Part shown: positions 1-7,934 of the stretch, in pieces
Numbering within the stretch: the stretch's first letter is position 1
Layout of the letters: every line of letters starts with the position of its first letter
Assembly (NCBI GenBank): GCA_039527025.1
Contig: BAAAJN010000001.1
Coordinates: 372,001-436,000 of the forward strand
Direction: 5' to 3'
DNA length: 64,000 nucleotides
Origin: Microlunatus lacustris
GTDB lineage: Bacteria; Actinomycetota; Actinomycetes; Propionibacteriales; Propionibacteriaceae
Position numbers and translations under genes: made by a program
Notes under the pieces: model-generated
Database searches by the model: none
The model's input: the letters and a program-made list of their open reading frames with translations, nothing else
Told to the model about the DNA's origin: nothing

Positions 1-1
1 C

Positions 2-3000
2 CGTGCTCGGCGCCAGCACCTGCTGCACGTCGGCCAGGTCACCGACCGTCAGCGGGTCGGCGCGGACGTCGGCCACCGCCTTCTGCTCCTCGGCCAGCTC
101 CTCGCTCTGCTCCCGCTGCTCCTCGGCCTGCTCGACCTGCTCGTCGAGCGCGGTCAGCTGTGCGTCGATCTGCTCCAACCCCGCCTGGGACTGGGTGACC
201 GCGGCCGAGACCTGCGCGAGCTGCTGGGCGTAGCTCTGCTGGGCGATCTGCGCGGCGAGCGCGGCGGTGACTCCCTGGGCCTGGGCGACGGCGGCCGCCT
301 GGGCGGCCTGGCCGGCGGCGATGGCGCGGCCGGCGGCGACGACCGCCTCCCGGACGGCCTGAGCGGCCGCGTCCAGCTCCTCGGGCTCAGGAACCGCGTC
401 CGCCACCTCGTCCGGGTCATCGGGGTCCGGTACCGCGCTGGGCAGCAGGTCGGCCACCTCAGGCGGCAGCTCGGTCGGCAGCGGGACCGCGGGCTGCGGC
501 GGGCCGGAGGGGAGGGCCGGCGGAGGCGGCGGGGACGCCTGCAGCCGGGCGAGCTGCTGGCGGGCCTCGGTCAGGCCCTCCGACGTCTCCTCCCGCTGCT
601 CGACCAGCTCTTGACGCTGCTCCTCCGTGGCCTCGACCGCTTCGGCCTCCGCCTCCTCGGCCGCGTCCTCCTGCTTCTCCGTGACCCGGTCGGTGGCCTC
701 CTCGGTCGCCTTGGCCTGCTGCAGCTGGCTGACGGGCAGCTCGATCCGGGCGATGTCGCGGGGGCTGGCGTCGTTCGCCTGGGTCCGGACCATGATGTCG
801 CGGGGCTCGCCCTCGAGGCTGACGGTGCCGACCTGGGTGCCGCGCAGTGCCCCGGCGATGGCCTGGCCGACCTCGGCCTGGGTGAAGCCCTGCTCGGCCG
901 CCGTGCCGCGGTCGACGTCGACCTCGAGGATCGGTCGCTGCTCGGCCAGGTCGCTGGTCACCTCGTCGAGGCCGGCGATGCCGCCCAGCGTGGTCTGCAC
1001 CTGCTCGGCCGTGGAGGCCAGCAGCTCGGGGTCGTCGCCGGTCACGGTCACGGTGACGTCGGAGCCGGCGCCGGTGGTGTTGACCGACGCGACGGTGGTC
1101 TCGCCGACGTCGGGCATCGCGGCGAGCCGGGCCTCGAGGTCGGCCTTGACGGCGTCCCAGCGGTCCTCGTCCCGCACGGTGGCGGTGATGGTGGCCAGGT
1201 TGGACCCGCCCTGGCCGACGGTGGTCAGGTATCCGCTGACCTCGGGCATGCCGGCGAGCATCTGCTCGATCTTCTCCGCGGCCTCGCTGGTCGCGCTCAG
1301 CCGGGTGCCGGCCGGCATCTCCTGGCTGATCTGCACCGAGCTCTTCTCGGCGACGGAGCCCAGGAAGTCGGTCTTCAGCAGCGTCGCGGAGGCCATCGTG
1401 CCCACGAAGACCAGCACGGCGGTGAGCAGGACGACCAGCGGGCGGCGCAGCGCGAAGGCCAGCACCGGCAGGTAGCCGCGCTGCAGTCGGGTGACGTGGT
1501 CCTCGCTCTCGACGGCGGCGCCGTCGGGCCGGGCCTTGGACGAGCGCAGGAACCAGAAGGCCAGCACCGGCACGATGGTCATCGAGACCAGCAGCGAGGC
1601 GACCAGCGCGATGGCCACGGTGATGGAGAACGGCCGGAACAGCTCACCGGTCACGCCGGAGACGATGGCCACCGGCAGGAAGACGGCCACGGTGGTGAGG
1701 GTGGAGGCGGTCACCGCGCTCGCGACCTCGCGGACGGAGGCGACGATGGCCGCCGGGGTCAGCGCGACGCCGGGGACGGCCCGTCGCTTGATGTTCTCGA
1801 CCACCACGATGGAGTCGTCGACCACCCGACCGACGGAGACGGTGAGGGCCGCGAGGGTGAAGATGTTCAGCGAGTACTCCCCGGCCCGGAGGCCGATCAT
1901 CGCGATCAGCAGCGAGAGCGGGATGGAGATCGCGGCGATCACCGTCGAGCGGACCGAGAACAGGAACGCCAGGATGATCAGCACCGCGAAGGCGAGGCCG
2001 AGGCCGCCCTCGACGGCGAGGTCGTGGATCGACTCCTCGATGGAGGGGGCCTGGTCGAAGACCGTGCTGAAGGCGGTGCCCGCACCCATCGTCCGTTCGA
2101 GGTCGGGCAGCAGGTCCTCGACGGCGTGGGAGATCTCCACCGCGTCGGCGTCGCTCTCCTTGAGCACGGTGAGGCTGAGCGCCGCGCGGCCGTCCTGGCG
2201 GGCGACGGTGGTGGAGTCGACGGACTGCACCTCGACGGTGGCCAGCGATTTCAGGGGCACGGGGCCGTCGGCGGTGGCGATCGGCCAGTTGCCGACCGAC
2301 GCGGCGGTGCCGGGGGCGCTGCCCACCTCGATGGCCAGCTCGCTGTCCCCGTCGTAGCTGGTGCCGGCGGGGACGACCAGCGCCTGCGCCTGCACCAGCT
2401 GGGTCACCGCGGCGGCGGTCAGGTCGTTCTCCCGCAGCTCGGCCGGCTTGAGGGTGACGGCCAGCTCGGTGGTGTCCTGCCCGCTGAGCTGGATCTGCCG
2501 GACGCCGTCCACCTCGGACAGCCGGGGAACCGCGACGTCGGACACCAGCTGGTTGAGCTCGCGCAGGTCGGCGTCGGAGGCGACGGCGATCACCAGGACC
2601 GGGATGTCGTCGGTGCTGCCGGCCTGGACCGTGACCTCGATGTCGTCGGGCAGGGTCGGGACGCCGTCGGCGGCGGTGCGGATGGCCGTGACCGTCTCGT
2701 CGTCGTCCAGGCCGTAGTCCCACTCGACGGTGAGGCTGGCGAAGCCGTTGGCCGAGACGGAGCGGACGCTCGTCACGCCCTTGACGCTGCTGATCGCCTG
2801 CTCGAGCGGCTCGGCCACGTCCTTGGAGACGGTCTCGGGCGAGGTGCCCGGGTAGGTGGCGGTGACCACGGCCGTGGGGATCTGGGTCGAGGGCAGCAGC
2901 TCCTGCCGCAGGGAGGCGGTGGCCAGCAGGCCGAACACGACGATGGCCACCGTCACCAGGCCGACCAGCATCCGGTTGGCCAGGCTCAGCTTGGTCAACG

Positions 3001-3007
3001 AGGTCAT
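2..3007 (-). CDS. RND efflux transporter permease (AcrB/HAE1-like), C-terminus beyond window
   Basis: Inner-membrane proton-driven exporter of the AcrB/AcrD family. The ATG at 3007 follows GGAAGGATCTCG, and the frame stays open for 1002 codons to the window edge, so TM8-12 lie outside. The N-terminus has TM1 (LVGLVTVAIVVFGLLA) followed by the LPSTQIPTAVVTATYPGTSP porter start. The TM4 motif VVDDSIVVVENIKR holds the Asp pair (about residues 397-398) expected to carry the proton relay. From about residue 755 to 985 there is an unusual insertion in the second periplasmic loop: Glu/Gln/Ala-rich coiled coil, a Pro-rich stretch (nt 445-540), then more coiled coil. No membrane-fusion protein gene lies nearby, as is usual for Gram-positive RND pumps. 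The family is clear; the substrate is unknown. Confidence 0.93.
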   Translation of the reverse strand, partial: MTSLTKLSLANRMLVGLVTVAIVVFGLLATASLRQELLPSTQIPTAVVTATYPGTSPETVSKDVAEPLEQAISSVKGVTSVRSVSANGFASLTVEWDYGLDDDETVTAIRTAADGVPTLPDDIEVTVQAGSTDDIPVLVIAVASDADLRELNQLVSDVAVPRLSEVDGVRQIQLSGQDTTELAVTLKPAELRENDLTAAAVTQLVQAQALVVPAGTSYDGDSELAIEVGSAPGTAASVGNWPIATADGPVPLKSLATVEVQSVDSTTVARQDGRAALSLTVLKESDADAVEISHAVEDLLPDLERTMGAGTAFSTVFDQAPSIEESIHDLAVEGGLGLAFAVLIILAFLFSVRSTVIAAISIPLSLLIAMIGLRAGEYSLNIFTLAALTVSVGRVVDDSIVVVENIKRRAVPGVALTPAAIVASVREVASAVTASTLTTVAVFLPVAIVSGVTGELFRPFSITVAIALVASLLVSMTIVPVLAFWFLRSSKARPDGAAVESEDHVTRLQRGYLPVLAFALRRPLVVLLTAVLVFVGTMASATLLKTDFLGSVAEKSSVQISQEMPAGTRLSATSEAAEKIEQMLAGMPEVSGYLTTVGQGGSNLATITATVRDEDRWDAVKADLEARLAAMPDVGETTVASVNTTGAGSDVTVTVTGDDPELLASTAEQVQTTLGGIAGLDEVTSDLAEQRPILEVDVDRGTAAEQGFTQAEVGQAIAGALRGTQVGTVSLEGEPRDIMVRTQANDASPRDIARIELPVSQLQQAKATEEATDRVTEKQEDAAEEAEAEAVEATEEQRQELVEQREETSEGLTEARQQLARLQASPPPPPALPSGPPQPAVPLPTELPPEVADLLPSAVPDPDDPDEVADAVPEPEELDAAAQAVREAVVAAGRAIAAGQAAQAAAVAQAQGVTAALAAQIAQQSYAQQLAQVSAAVTQSQAGLEQIDAQLTALDEQVEQAEEQREQSEELAEEQKAVADVRADPLTVGDLADVQQVLAPST

Positions 3008-3237
3008 CGAGATCCTTCCGCACTCCCACGACGACCCACCGGAGGACTCAGGGGTCGGCCGGCCCGGCGCGACTCCGCTCGCGCAGGAGCGGACCGCAGG
3101 CCGGGACGACCGTAGTCCGGCCCGGCAAACCCGGCACCTCCGTCACAGCCCGCGCACAGGCACCTCCGCCGGGCGCCCGGCGGCGCGACGTGTCGCCGGA
3201 CGGCGCCCACGGCGGCTCGCGTACGCTTCCTGCCACC

Positions 3238-4239
3238 ATGGCGCGCGGACGGACGAGGTCGAGAGCTGCGCGCCCCGGGATCCTCGCGGGGCTGCTCGGT
3301 CTGCTGCTGGCCGGGGGCCTGCCCGCCGTCGCCGGGGCGGAGGACACCGTCGCCTTCACGATCGAGGACCGGCGGATCACCGAGTCGTCCGGGCTGGCCA
3401 GGGACGAGGCGAACGGCCTCTACTGGACGGTGAACGACTCCGGCGACGCCGGGACGGTGTACGGGCTGGAGGACGACGGCCGCCTCCGCGGCACCCTCAA
3501 CTTCCGGGCCCAGCCGACCGACGTCGAGGCCGTCGCGGTGGACGGCGACCGGCTCTACGTGGCTGACATCGGCGACAACGAGGCGTCCCGATCGATGGTG
3601 AGCGTCTACTTCCTCACCAACCCGCGGGCCAACGGGCTGACGGTCACCTACAACTCCTACGACTTCCGCTACGAGGACGGGCCTCGCGACGCCGAGACGT
3701 TGCTGGTGGATCCCGAGGGCCGGCTGCTGGTGGTGACCAAGGGCGCGCAGGGCGGGATCTACCAGGCGCCGCCGACGCCGTCCCGCTCGGCCACCAACGT
3801 GCTCACCCGGGTCGGCGACGCTCCCGCCCTGGTCACCGACGGGGTGTTCCTGCCCGACGGCCGGATCGCCCTGCTCACCTACGGGTCGGTGGAGGTGCTG
3901 GACGGGGAGACCTACGCGCCGGTGTCCAGCACGCCGATCCCGCGGCAGCCCCAAGCCGAGTCGCTGGCGGTGAACCTGGCCGGCGACGGCCTGCTGGTGG
4001 GCAGCGAGGGGCAGAACAGCACGGTGTTCGCCCTCCCGCTGCCGGGTGCGGTGGCCGGCGAGGAGGCGCCGGACGCCAGCGGGAGCCCGGCCGACTCGGG
4101 CGAGGACCCCGACGCCGACCCGGCTGACGAGGACACCGCCCCCGCCGCCGGCCGTCGCGGCACCCTGCTCGCCGTCGGCCTGGCCGCCGTGGTGGCCGTG
4201 GTCGCCGGGGTGGTCGTGGCGGTCGTCCGCAAGCCCTGA
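3238..4239 (+). CDS. secreted, membrane-anchored beta-propeller-like protein
   Basis: Predicted 333-aa exported protein. The ATG at 3238 starts a basic n-region (MARGRTRSRAARPG) and a hydrophobic core ending near AGAED, a normal signal peptide. An upstream in-frame GTG would add 16 residues and is less likely. The body repeats short segments such as ITESSGLARDEANGLYWTVND, DVEAVAVDGDRLYVADIGDN and DAETLLVDPEGRLLVVTKG, the look of an NHL/WD-like propeller. An acidic, Ala/Pro-rich linker precedes a C-terminal TM helix (LLAVGLAAVVAVVAGVVVAV) and a short basic tail. It is divergent from the RND gene and convergent with serC. Function not known. Confidence 0.8.
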   Translation: MARGRTRSRAARPGILAGLLGLLLAGGLPAVAGAEDTVAFTIEDRRITESSGLARDEANGLYWTVNDSGDAGTVYGLEDDGRLRGTLNFRAQPTDVEAVAVDGDRLYVADIGDNEASRSMVSVYFLTNPRANGLTVTYNSYDFRYEDGPRDAETLLVDPEGRLLVVTKGAQGGIYQAPPTPSRSATNVLTRVGDAPALVTDGVFLPDGRIALLTYGSVEVLDGETYAPVSSTPIPRQPQAESLAVNLAGDGLLVGSEGQNSTVFALPLPGAVAGEEAPDASGSPADSGEDPDADPADEDTAPAAGRRGTLLAVGLAAVVAVVAGVVVAVVRKP

Positions 4240-4245
4240 CCGGGC

Positions 4246-5364
4246 TCAGCTCAGCTGCTCGACCACCCAGTCCACGCACCGGGTGAGCTGGCTGACGTCG
4301 TCTGGCTCGACGTTGGGGAACATGCCGATCCGCAGCTGGTTGCGGCCGAGCTTGCGGTAGGGCTCGGTGTCCACGACGCCGTTGGCCCGCAGCGTGGCGG
4401 CCACCGCCTTGGCGTCGACGCCCTCGAGATCGATCGTCCCGACCACCGGGGAGCGGTGCGCCGGCTCGGTGACGAACGGCGTCGCGTAGGGGCTGACGTC
4501 GGCCCAGCCGTAGAGCCGGTGGGCGGAGTCGCGCGCGCGGTCGGCGGCGAAGGCCAGCCCGCCCTGGTCCAGCAGCCAGCCCAGCTGCTCGTCGAGCAGG
4601 AACAGCGTGGCGATGGCCGGGGTGTTCAGCGTCTGGTCTTGGCGGGAGTTGGCCAGGGCGGTGCCCAGGCTCAGGCTTTCGGGGATCCAGCGGTCGGTGG
4701 CTGCGACCCGCTCGGTCCGCTCCACGGCGGCGGGGGAGAGCAGGGCCAACCACAGCCCGCCCTCGGACCCCAGGCTCTTCTGCGGGGCGAAGTAGTAGAC
4801 GTCGGTGGACGCAGTGTCCACCTCGACCCCGCCCGCGGCCGAGGTGCCGTCGACGACGACCAGCGCGCCGTCGTCGGCGCCGGCCACCCGGCGGACCGGC
4901 GCCAGCGCCCCGGTGGAGGTCTCGTTGTGGGCCCACGCGTAGACGTCGGCGTCGGCGACGGCGGCCGGCACCGCGACCGAGCCGGCGGCGGCGGTGACCA
5001 CGTGCGGCTCGGCCAGGAACGGTGCGGCGGCCGCGGCGGCGGCGAACTTGGCGGAGAACTCCCCGAAGCTGGCGTGCGCGCTCCGCTGCTCCACCAGCGA
5101 GCAGACGGCGACGTCCCAGAACGTGGTGGAGCCGCCGTTGCCCAGCACCACCTCGTACCCCTCGGGCAGGCTGAACAGCTCGGCCAGCCGGGCGCGGACG
5201 CGGCCGACCAGCTGCTTGACCGGCGGCTGGCGGTGCGAGGTGCCCAGCAGGGCCGCCCCGCGGGTGGCCAGCGCGGTGACCGCGGCGTCGCGGATCTTGG
5301 CCGGACCGCAGCCGAAGCGGCCGTCGCCGGGCAGCAGCTCGGCCGGGATCTCGAGGGCACTCAC
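4246..5364 (-). CDS. serC: phosphoserine aminotransferase SerC
   Basis: PLP enzyme converting 3-phosphohydroxypyruvate and glutamate to phosphoserine in serine synthesis; it can also act in PLP synthesis. The 372-aa frame has the actinobacterial SerC start (LEIPAELLPGDGRFGCGPAKIR), the PLP phosphate-contact region GNGGSTTFWD, VVDGTSAAGG, and the lysine motif FAPQKSLGSEGG (Lys about 196). The C-terminus holds RIGMFPNVEPDDV. GTG at 5364 is chosen because GAGAGGA lies 9 nt upstream; another in-frame GTG at 5382 has no site. It is divergent from pdxH with 68 bp between them. The 3' ends of this gene and the upstream secreted-protein gene are only 6 bp apart. Confidence 0.95.
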   Translation of the reverse strand: MSALEIPAELLPGDGRFGCGPAKIRDAAVTALATRGAALLGTSHRQPPVKQLVGRVRARLAELFSLPEGYEVVLGNGGSTTFWDVAVCSLVEQRSAHASFGEFSAKFAAAAAAAPFLAEPHVVTAAAGSVAVPAAVADADVYAWAHNETSTGALAPVRRVAGADDGALVVVDGTSAAGGVEVDTASTDVYYFAPQKSLGSEGGLWLALLSPAAVERTERVAATDRWIPESLSLGTALANSRQDQTLNTPAIATLFLLDEQLGWLLDQGGLAFAADRARDSAHRLYGWADVSPYATPFVTEPAHRSPVVGTIDLEGVDAKAVAATLRANGVVDTEPYRKLGRNQLRIGMFPNVEPDDVSQLTRCVDWVVEQLS

Positions 5365-5432
5365 GGTCGCCGATCCTCTCACGCGGCGTCGCGGCGGCCG
5401 CCGAGGTTTCCCACCCTGGAAGACTGGCGTCC

Positions 5433-6080
5433 ATGCCCGACCTCGCAGCAGAGCGCGTCAACTACTCCGGCGATCAGCTGCTGGAGTCGACGGTGCCGAC
5501 CAGCCCGTTCCCGCTGTTCGAGCGCTGGCTGGAGGCCGCCTTCCAGGCCAAGGAGGACGGGTTGCTGCCCGAGCCGACGGCGATGGTGGTGGCCACGGCG
5601 GCGCAGGGCCGGCCGAGCGCCCGGACGGTGCTGCTCAAGGAGGTCGACGCCGACGGCTTCGTCTTCTTCACCAACTACGCCTCGCGCAAGGGCGACGAGC
5701 TGGCCGCCGAGCCCGCCGTCGCGCTGCACTTCGGCTGGTACCCGCTGCAGCGCCAGGTCCGGGTCGAGGGCCTGGCCACCCGGGTGCCCCGGGCGGAGTC
5801 GGAGGCCTACTTCGCCACCCGGCCGCGCGGCTCGCAGCTGGGCGCGTGGGCGTCGCCGCAGTCGACGGAGGTCGGCTCCCGCGAGGAGCTCAACGCCGCC
5901 TACGCCGCCGCCGAGCAGCGCTTCGCCGGCCAGGACGTCCCCTGCCCCGGGCACTGGGGCGGGTTCCGGGTGGTGCCGGCGGTGGTGGAGTTCTGGCAGG
6001 GCCAGCCCAGCCGGATGCACGACCGGCTGGCCTACCGCCGCACCGGCGACGGCTGGGACCTGGTCCGCCTCGCCCCCTGA
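5433..6080 (+). CDS. pdxH: pyridoxamine 5'-phosphate oxidase PdxH
   Basis: FMN-dependent oxidase that turns pyridoxine or pyridoxamine 5'-phosphate into PLP. At 215 aa it has the usual size. Typical segments are PTAMVVATAAQGRPSARTVLLKEVD, FVFFTNYASRKGDELAAEPAVALHF (FMN binding), QVRVEGLATRVP, FATRPRGSQLGAWAS, and the C-terminal dimerisation and active-site part HWGGFRVVPAVVEFWQGQPSRMHDRL. It ends RLAP, as in the family. It sits head-to-head with serC, so a PLP-making gene and a PLP-using gene share a 68-bp promoter region. Confidence 0.96.
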   Translation: MPDLAAERVNYSGDQLLESTVPTSPFPLFERWLEAAFQAKEDGLLPEPTAMVVATAAQGRPSARTVLLKEVDADGFVFFTNYASRKGDELAAEPAVALHFGWYPLQRQVRVEGLATRVPRAESEAYFATRPRGSQLGAWASPQSTEVGSREELNAAYAAAEQRFAGQDVPCPGHWGGFRVVPAVVEFWQGQPSRMHDRLAYRRTGDGWDLVRLAP

Positions 6081-6107
6081 TCCCCGTCGCACACCGAGTT
6101 GTCAGAC

Positions 6108-6743
6108 TCAGGCCTGGGCGTTGAGGGCGATCTCGACGGCGAGGAACTGCTCGGGGAAGGCCTGCAGGACGCGGAGCCGGGGGTCGGGGACCGGCAGCAC
6201 GCGCGGCTGCAGCAGCGGGCGCAGGGCGGCGAGCCGGGGGTCGGCCAGCACCGCGGCGACGGCAGGGGGGTCGCCGCCGCCGACCACGGCGTCCAGCGAC
6301 CCGGCGTGCGGGGCCAGCAGCCGGGCGGTGACGTCGGCGGTCTCGGCGTAGGCCTTGGCGGACTGGTTGTCCCGACGCCGGGCGTAGCGCTGCTGGGACC
6401 AGCCGCCGGCCTTGGTCCGGCCCTGGACGTAGGTGGAGTCGACCTTGGACTCCAGCAGCCGGGCGCCGGTGAACCGGCCGACGGCGTAGCCGCCCTTGCG
6501 GACCAGCACGGCCCCGACGGCCCGGGTGCGGCCCACGTGGTCGAGCAGCGCGTCCAGCGGCTCGCCGACCGGTTGCCAGGGCAGGAACGGGACCGTGACC
6601 ACGGCCGCCGCGCCGTCGTCGGCGACCAGGGTGACGACGTCGCTGCTGAGCGTGGCCTCGACGGCGCCGTGCCGCTCGGCGAAGCCGTCGAGCCAGCGGC
6701 GGAGGCGCTCGGGGGGCACCCGGACGACGCGGTCGGTCTCCAC
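6108..6743 (-). CDS. acVLRF1 family peptidyl-tRNA hydrolase (Vms1-like release factor)
   Basis: 211-aa protein of the actinobacterial Vms1-like release-factor family, related to yeast Vms1/ANKZF1 and eRF1. Family members cleave peptidyl-tRNA on stalled or split ribosomes. The diagnostic catalytic loop is GRTKAGGWSQQRYARRRDNQ, with the GGWS-Q-Q-R signature holding the catalytic Gln. It is preceded by VLVRKGGYAVGRFTGARL and followed by a helix with AYAETAD. The start is set by the ribosome binding site: CTGAGGAG then CACC then GTG at 6743. Longer in-frame starts (ATG 6779) have no site. The gene lies downstream of an elaborate leader (6783-7019). Biological role in bacteria is still open; ribosome rescue or antibiotic tolerance is inferred. 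Confidence 0.88.
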   Translation of the reverse strand: METDRVVRVPPERLRRWLDGFAERHGAVEATLSSDVVTLVADDGAAAVVTVPFLPWQPVGEPLDALLDHVGRTRAVGAVLVRKGGYAVGRFTGARLLESKVDSTYVQGRTKAGGWSQQRYARRRDNQSAKAYAETADVTARLLAPHAGSLDAVVGGGDPPAVAAVLADPRLAALRPLLQPRVLPVPDPRLRVLQAFPEQFLAVEIALNAQA

Positions 6744-6782
6744 GGTGCTCCTCAGGGGTGCGGACAAGGGTCCAGACATGGA

Positions 6783-6860
6783 CGAACCCGCGAGCACTTC
6801 GGCGCGTCGAGAGATCTCGACGTCGTCGGCCGGTGAACAACTCCGGCGCTCGCGGGTTCG
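6783..6860 (-). promoter_or_regulatory. nested inverted repeats in the acVLRF1 leader (possible attenuator)
   Basis: A perfect 13-bp inverted repeat, CGAACCCGCGAGC at 6783-6795 with its complement at 6848-6860, encloses a second one, CGTCGAGA-GA-TCTCGACG at 6805-6822. As RNA on the minus strand this would fold into a stem with an internal hairpin, ending about 40 nt before the GTG of the hydrolase gene and about 60 nt after the stop of the leader ORF. No U-run follows, so a classical terminator is not proven; it could be a GC-rich attenuator or translational control element. Confidence 0.55.
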
Positions 6861-6919
6861 GGTGTTGGCTGTGGATTAGCCGGCCGCAGGGGACCAGAAC
6901 ACACAGTCAGCGCGTGCGG

Positions 6920-6958
6920 CTAGCTGGCCGACACCTCACATGTCCCAAAGTCATTCAT
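6920..6958 (-). CDS. 12-codon leader ORF (MNDFGTCEVSAS)
   Basis: Short ORF on the minus strand, ATG at 6958 and TAG at 6920-6922. It is preceded by AAGGAGGTGGTCC (6967-6979), which matches the 16S rRNA anti-Shine-Dalgarno tail over 13 positions with one G-U pair, 8 nt before the ATG. No other ribosome binding site I looked at in this window is stronger. A promoter sits directly upstream (6991-7019). An overlapping ATG at 6954 opens a 15-codon ORF in another frame (MTLGHVRCRPASRTR), less well spaced. The placement before a hairpin and a ribosome-rescue gene is that of a regulatory leader peptide; whether it is translated is inference. Confidence 0.5.
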   Translation of the reverse strand: MNDFGTCEVSAS

Positions 6959-6990
6959 TCTTTGGACCACCTCCTTCCCGTGTACCACAG

Positions 6991-7019
6991 AAGATAGGCC
7001 TCGATCCGGGCCGACGCAA
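6991..7019 (-). promoter_or_regulatory. promoter of the acVLRF1 leader transcript
   Basis: On the minus strand TTGCGT (7019-7014), a 17-nt spacer and TATCTT (6996-6991) form a good housekeeping-sigma promoter. The start of transcription would fall near 6984, about 25 nt before the leader ORF, giving a leader of about 240 nt before the hydrolase GTG. Confidence 0.6.
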
Positions 7020-7050
7020 CGGTTATCCGCGTCACATCTGGAGGGGCCGT

Positions 7051-7821
7051 TCAGGCCAGCACGACCTCGACGCCACGCCCCCGCAGCACGGCCACCACGG
7101 CCGGGTCGGCGTCGCTGTCGGTGATCACCGTGGCCACCTCGTGGACGTGGCAGATCCGCGAGAACCCGACGGTGCCCAGCTTGGAGGAGTCCAGGACGAC
7201 GACGGTCCGCTTGGCCTGCTGGGCCATCACCCGGTTGATCGCGGCCTCGGCCTCGTCGTAGGTGGTGATGCCGGCCACCGGGTCCAGGCCCGTGGCCCCG
7301 AGGAAGCAGATGTCGGGCGTCAGCTGGCTGAGCGTCTCGCTGGCCATCGCCCCCACCAGCTCGTAGCTCTGCGGCCGGGCCACCCCACCGCAGACCATGA
7401 TCTTGATGAAGGGCCGGACGATCAGCTCGGTGGCGATGTTGATCGCGTTGGTGACCACGGTGATGCCGGTCTGCAGCGACGCCTGGCCGGGGATGGCGCG
7501 GGCCACCTCCACCGTGGTCGTCCCGCCGTTGAGGGAGACGGTGCAGCCCGGCCACAGCATCTCCACCGCGCACTGGGCGATCCGCGCTTTCGCCTCGCCG
7601 TGGTTGATCGTCTTGTAGCGCAGCGGCAGGTCGTAGGAGGTGGTGTTCGGGACGGCGCCGCCGTGCGTGCGGCTCAGCAGCTGCTGGTCGGCCAGGTAGT
7701 CCAGGTCGCGGCGGATGGTCGCGGCGGAGACGGCGAAGTGCTCGGCAGAGGCCTCGACGTCGATCCTGCCCTCGGTGACCAGCATCTCGAGCAGGGCCGA
7801 CAGGCGTTCGGCGCGGGTCAC
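7051..7821 (-). CDS. DeoR/GlpR-family sugar-phosphate-responsive repressor
   Basis: 256-aa transcription factor. The N-terminal winged helix reads RLSALLEMLVTEGRIDVEASAEHFAVSAATIRRDLDYLADQQLLSRTHGGAV, the DeoR signature. The C-terminal DeoRC sensor domain has SLNGGTTTVEVARAI (phosphosugar loop), VVTNAINIATEL, CFLGATGLDPVAGITTYDEAEA and VVLDSSKLGTVGF. GTG at 7821 follows GGAGGTGACCC. It is divergent from agaS across 113 bp containing an AT-rich patch, so it very likely controls the amino-sugar operon and itself, with a sugar phosphate as inducer (AgaR-like). The exact ligand is inferred from the neighbours. Confidence 0.92.
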   Translation of the reverse strand: MTRAERLSALLEMLVTEGRIDVEASAEHFAVSAATIRRDLDYLADQQLLSRTHGGAVPNTTSYDLPLRYKTINHGEAKARIAQCAVEMLWPGCTVSLNGGTTTVEVARAIPGQASLQTGITVVTNAINIATELIVRPFIKIMVCGGVARPQSYELVGAMASETLSQLTPDICFLGATGLDPVAGITTYDEAEAAINRVMAQQAKRTVVVLDSSKLGTVGFSRICHVHEVATVITDSDADPAVVAVLRGRGVEVVLA

Positions 7822-7868
7822 GGGTCACCTCCAGTCCGTCCGGGCGGCTGCTCCGCCACCGGTCGTCA

Positions 7869-7920
7869 TGCTATGTTCATATCTGTTCGTTTGGGTAGTA
7901 AAACAAGCATTATCTGGACA
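7869..7920. promoter_or_regulatory. AT-rich divergent promoter/operator between deoR and agaS
   Basis: A roughly 50-bp stretch far richer in A and T than its surroundings, with two TGTTC repeats 12 bp apart (7872 and 7884) and AAAACAAGC near 7900-7908, an imperfect inverse of GTTCGTTT. DeoR-family operators are AT-rich repeats of this kind. The agaS ribosome binding site (AGGAGAGAAGCC) follows directly. Confidence 0.5.
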
Positions 7921-7934
7921 ACAGGAGAGAAGCC

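Noticed and set aside
611..3115. 834-codon plus-strand frame
   Set aside because: It is the mirror of the RND transporter gene; the minus strand encodes recognisable RND motifs and this frame has none.
6920..6954. Second mini-ORF start (ATG 6954) as the true leader peptide
   Set aside because: Spacing from the Shine-Dalgarno is 4 nt longer than for ATG 6958; kept only as an alternative reading.
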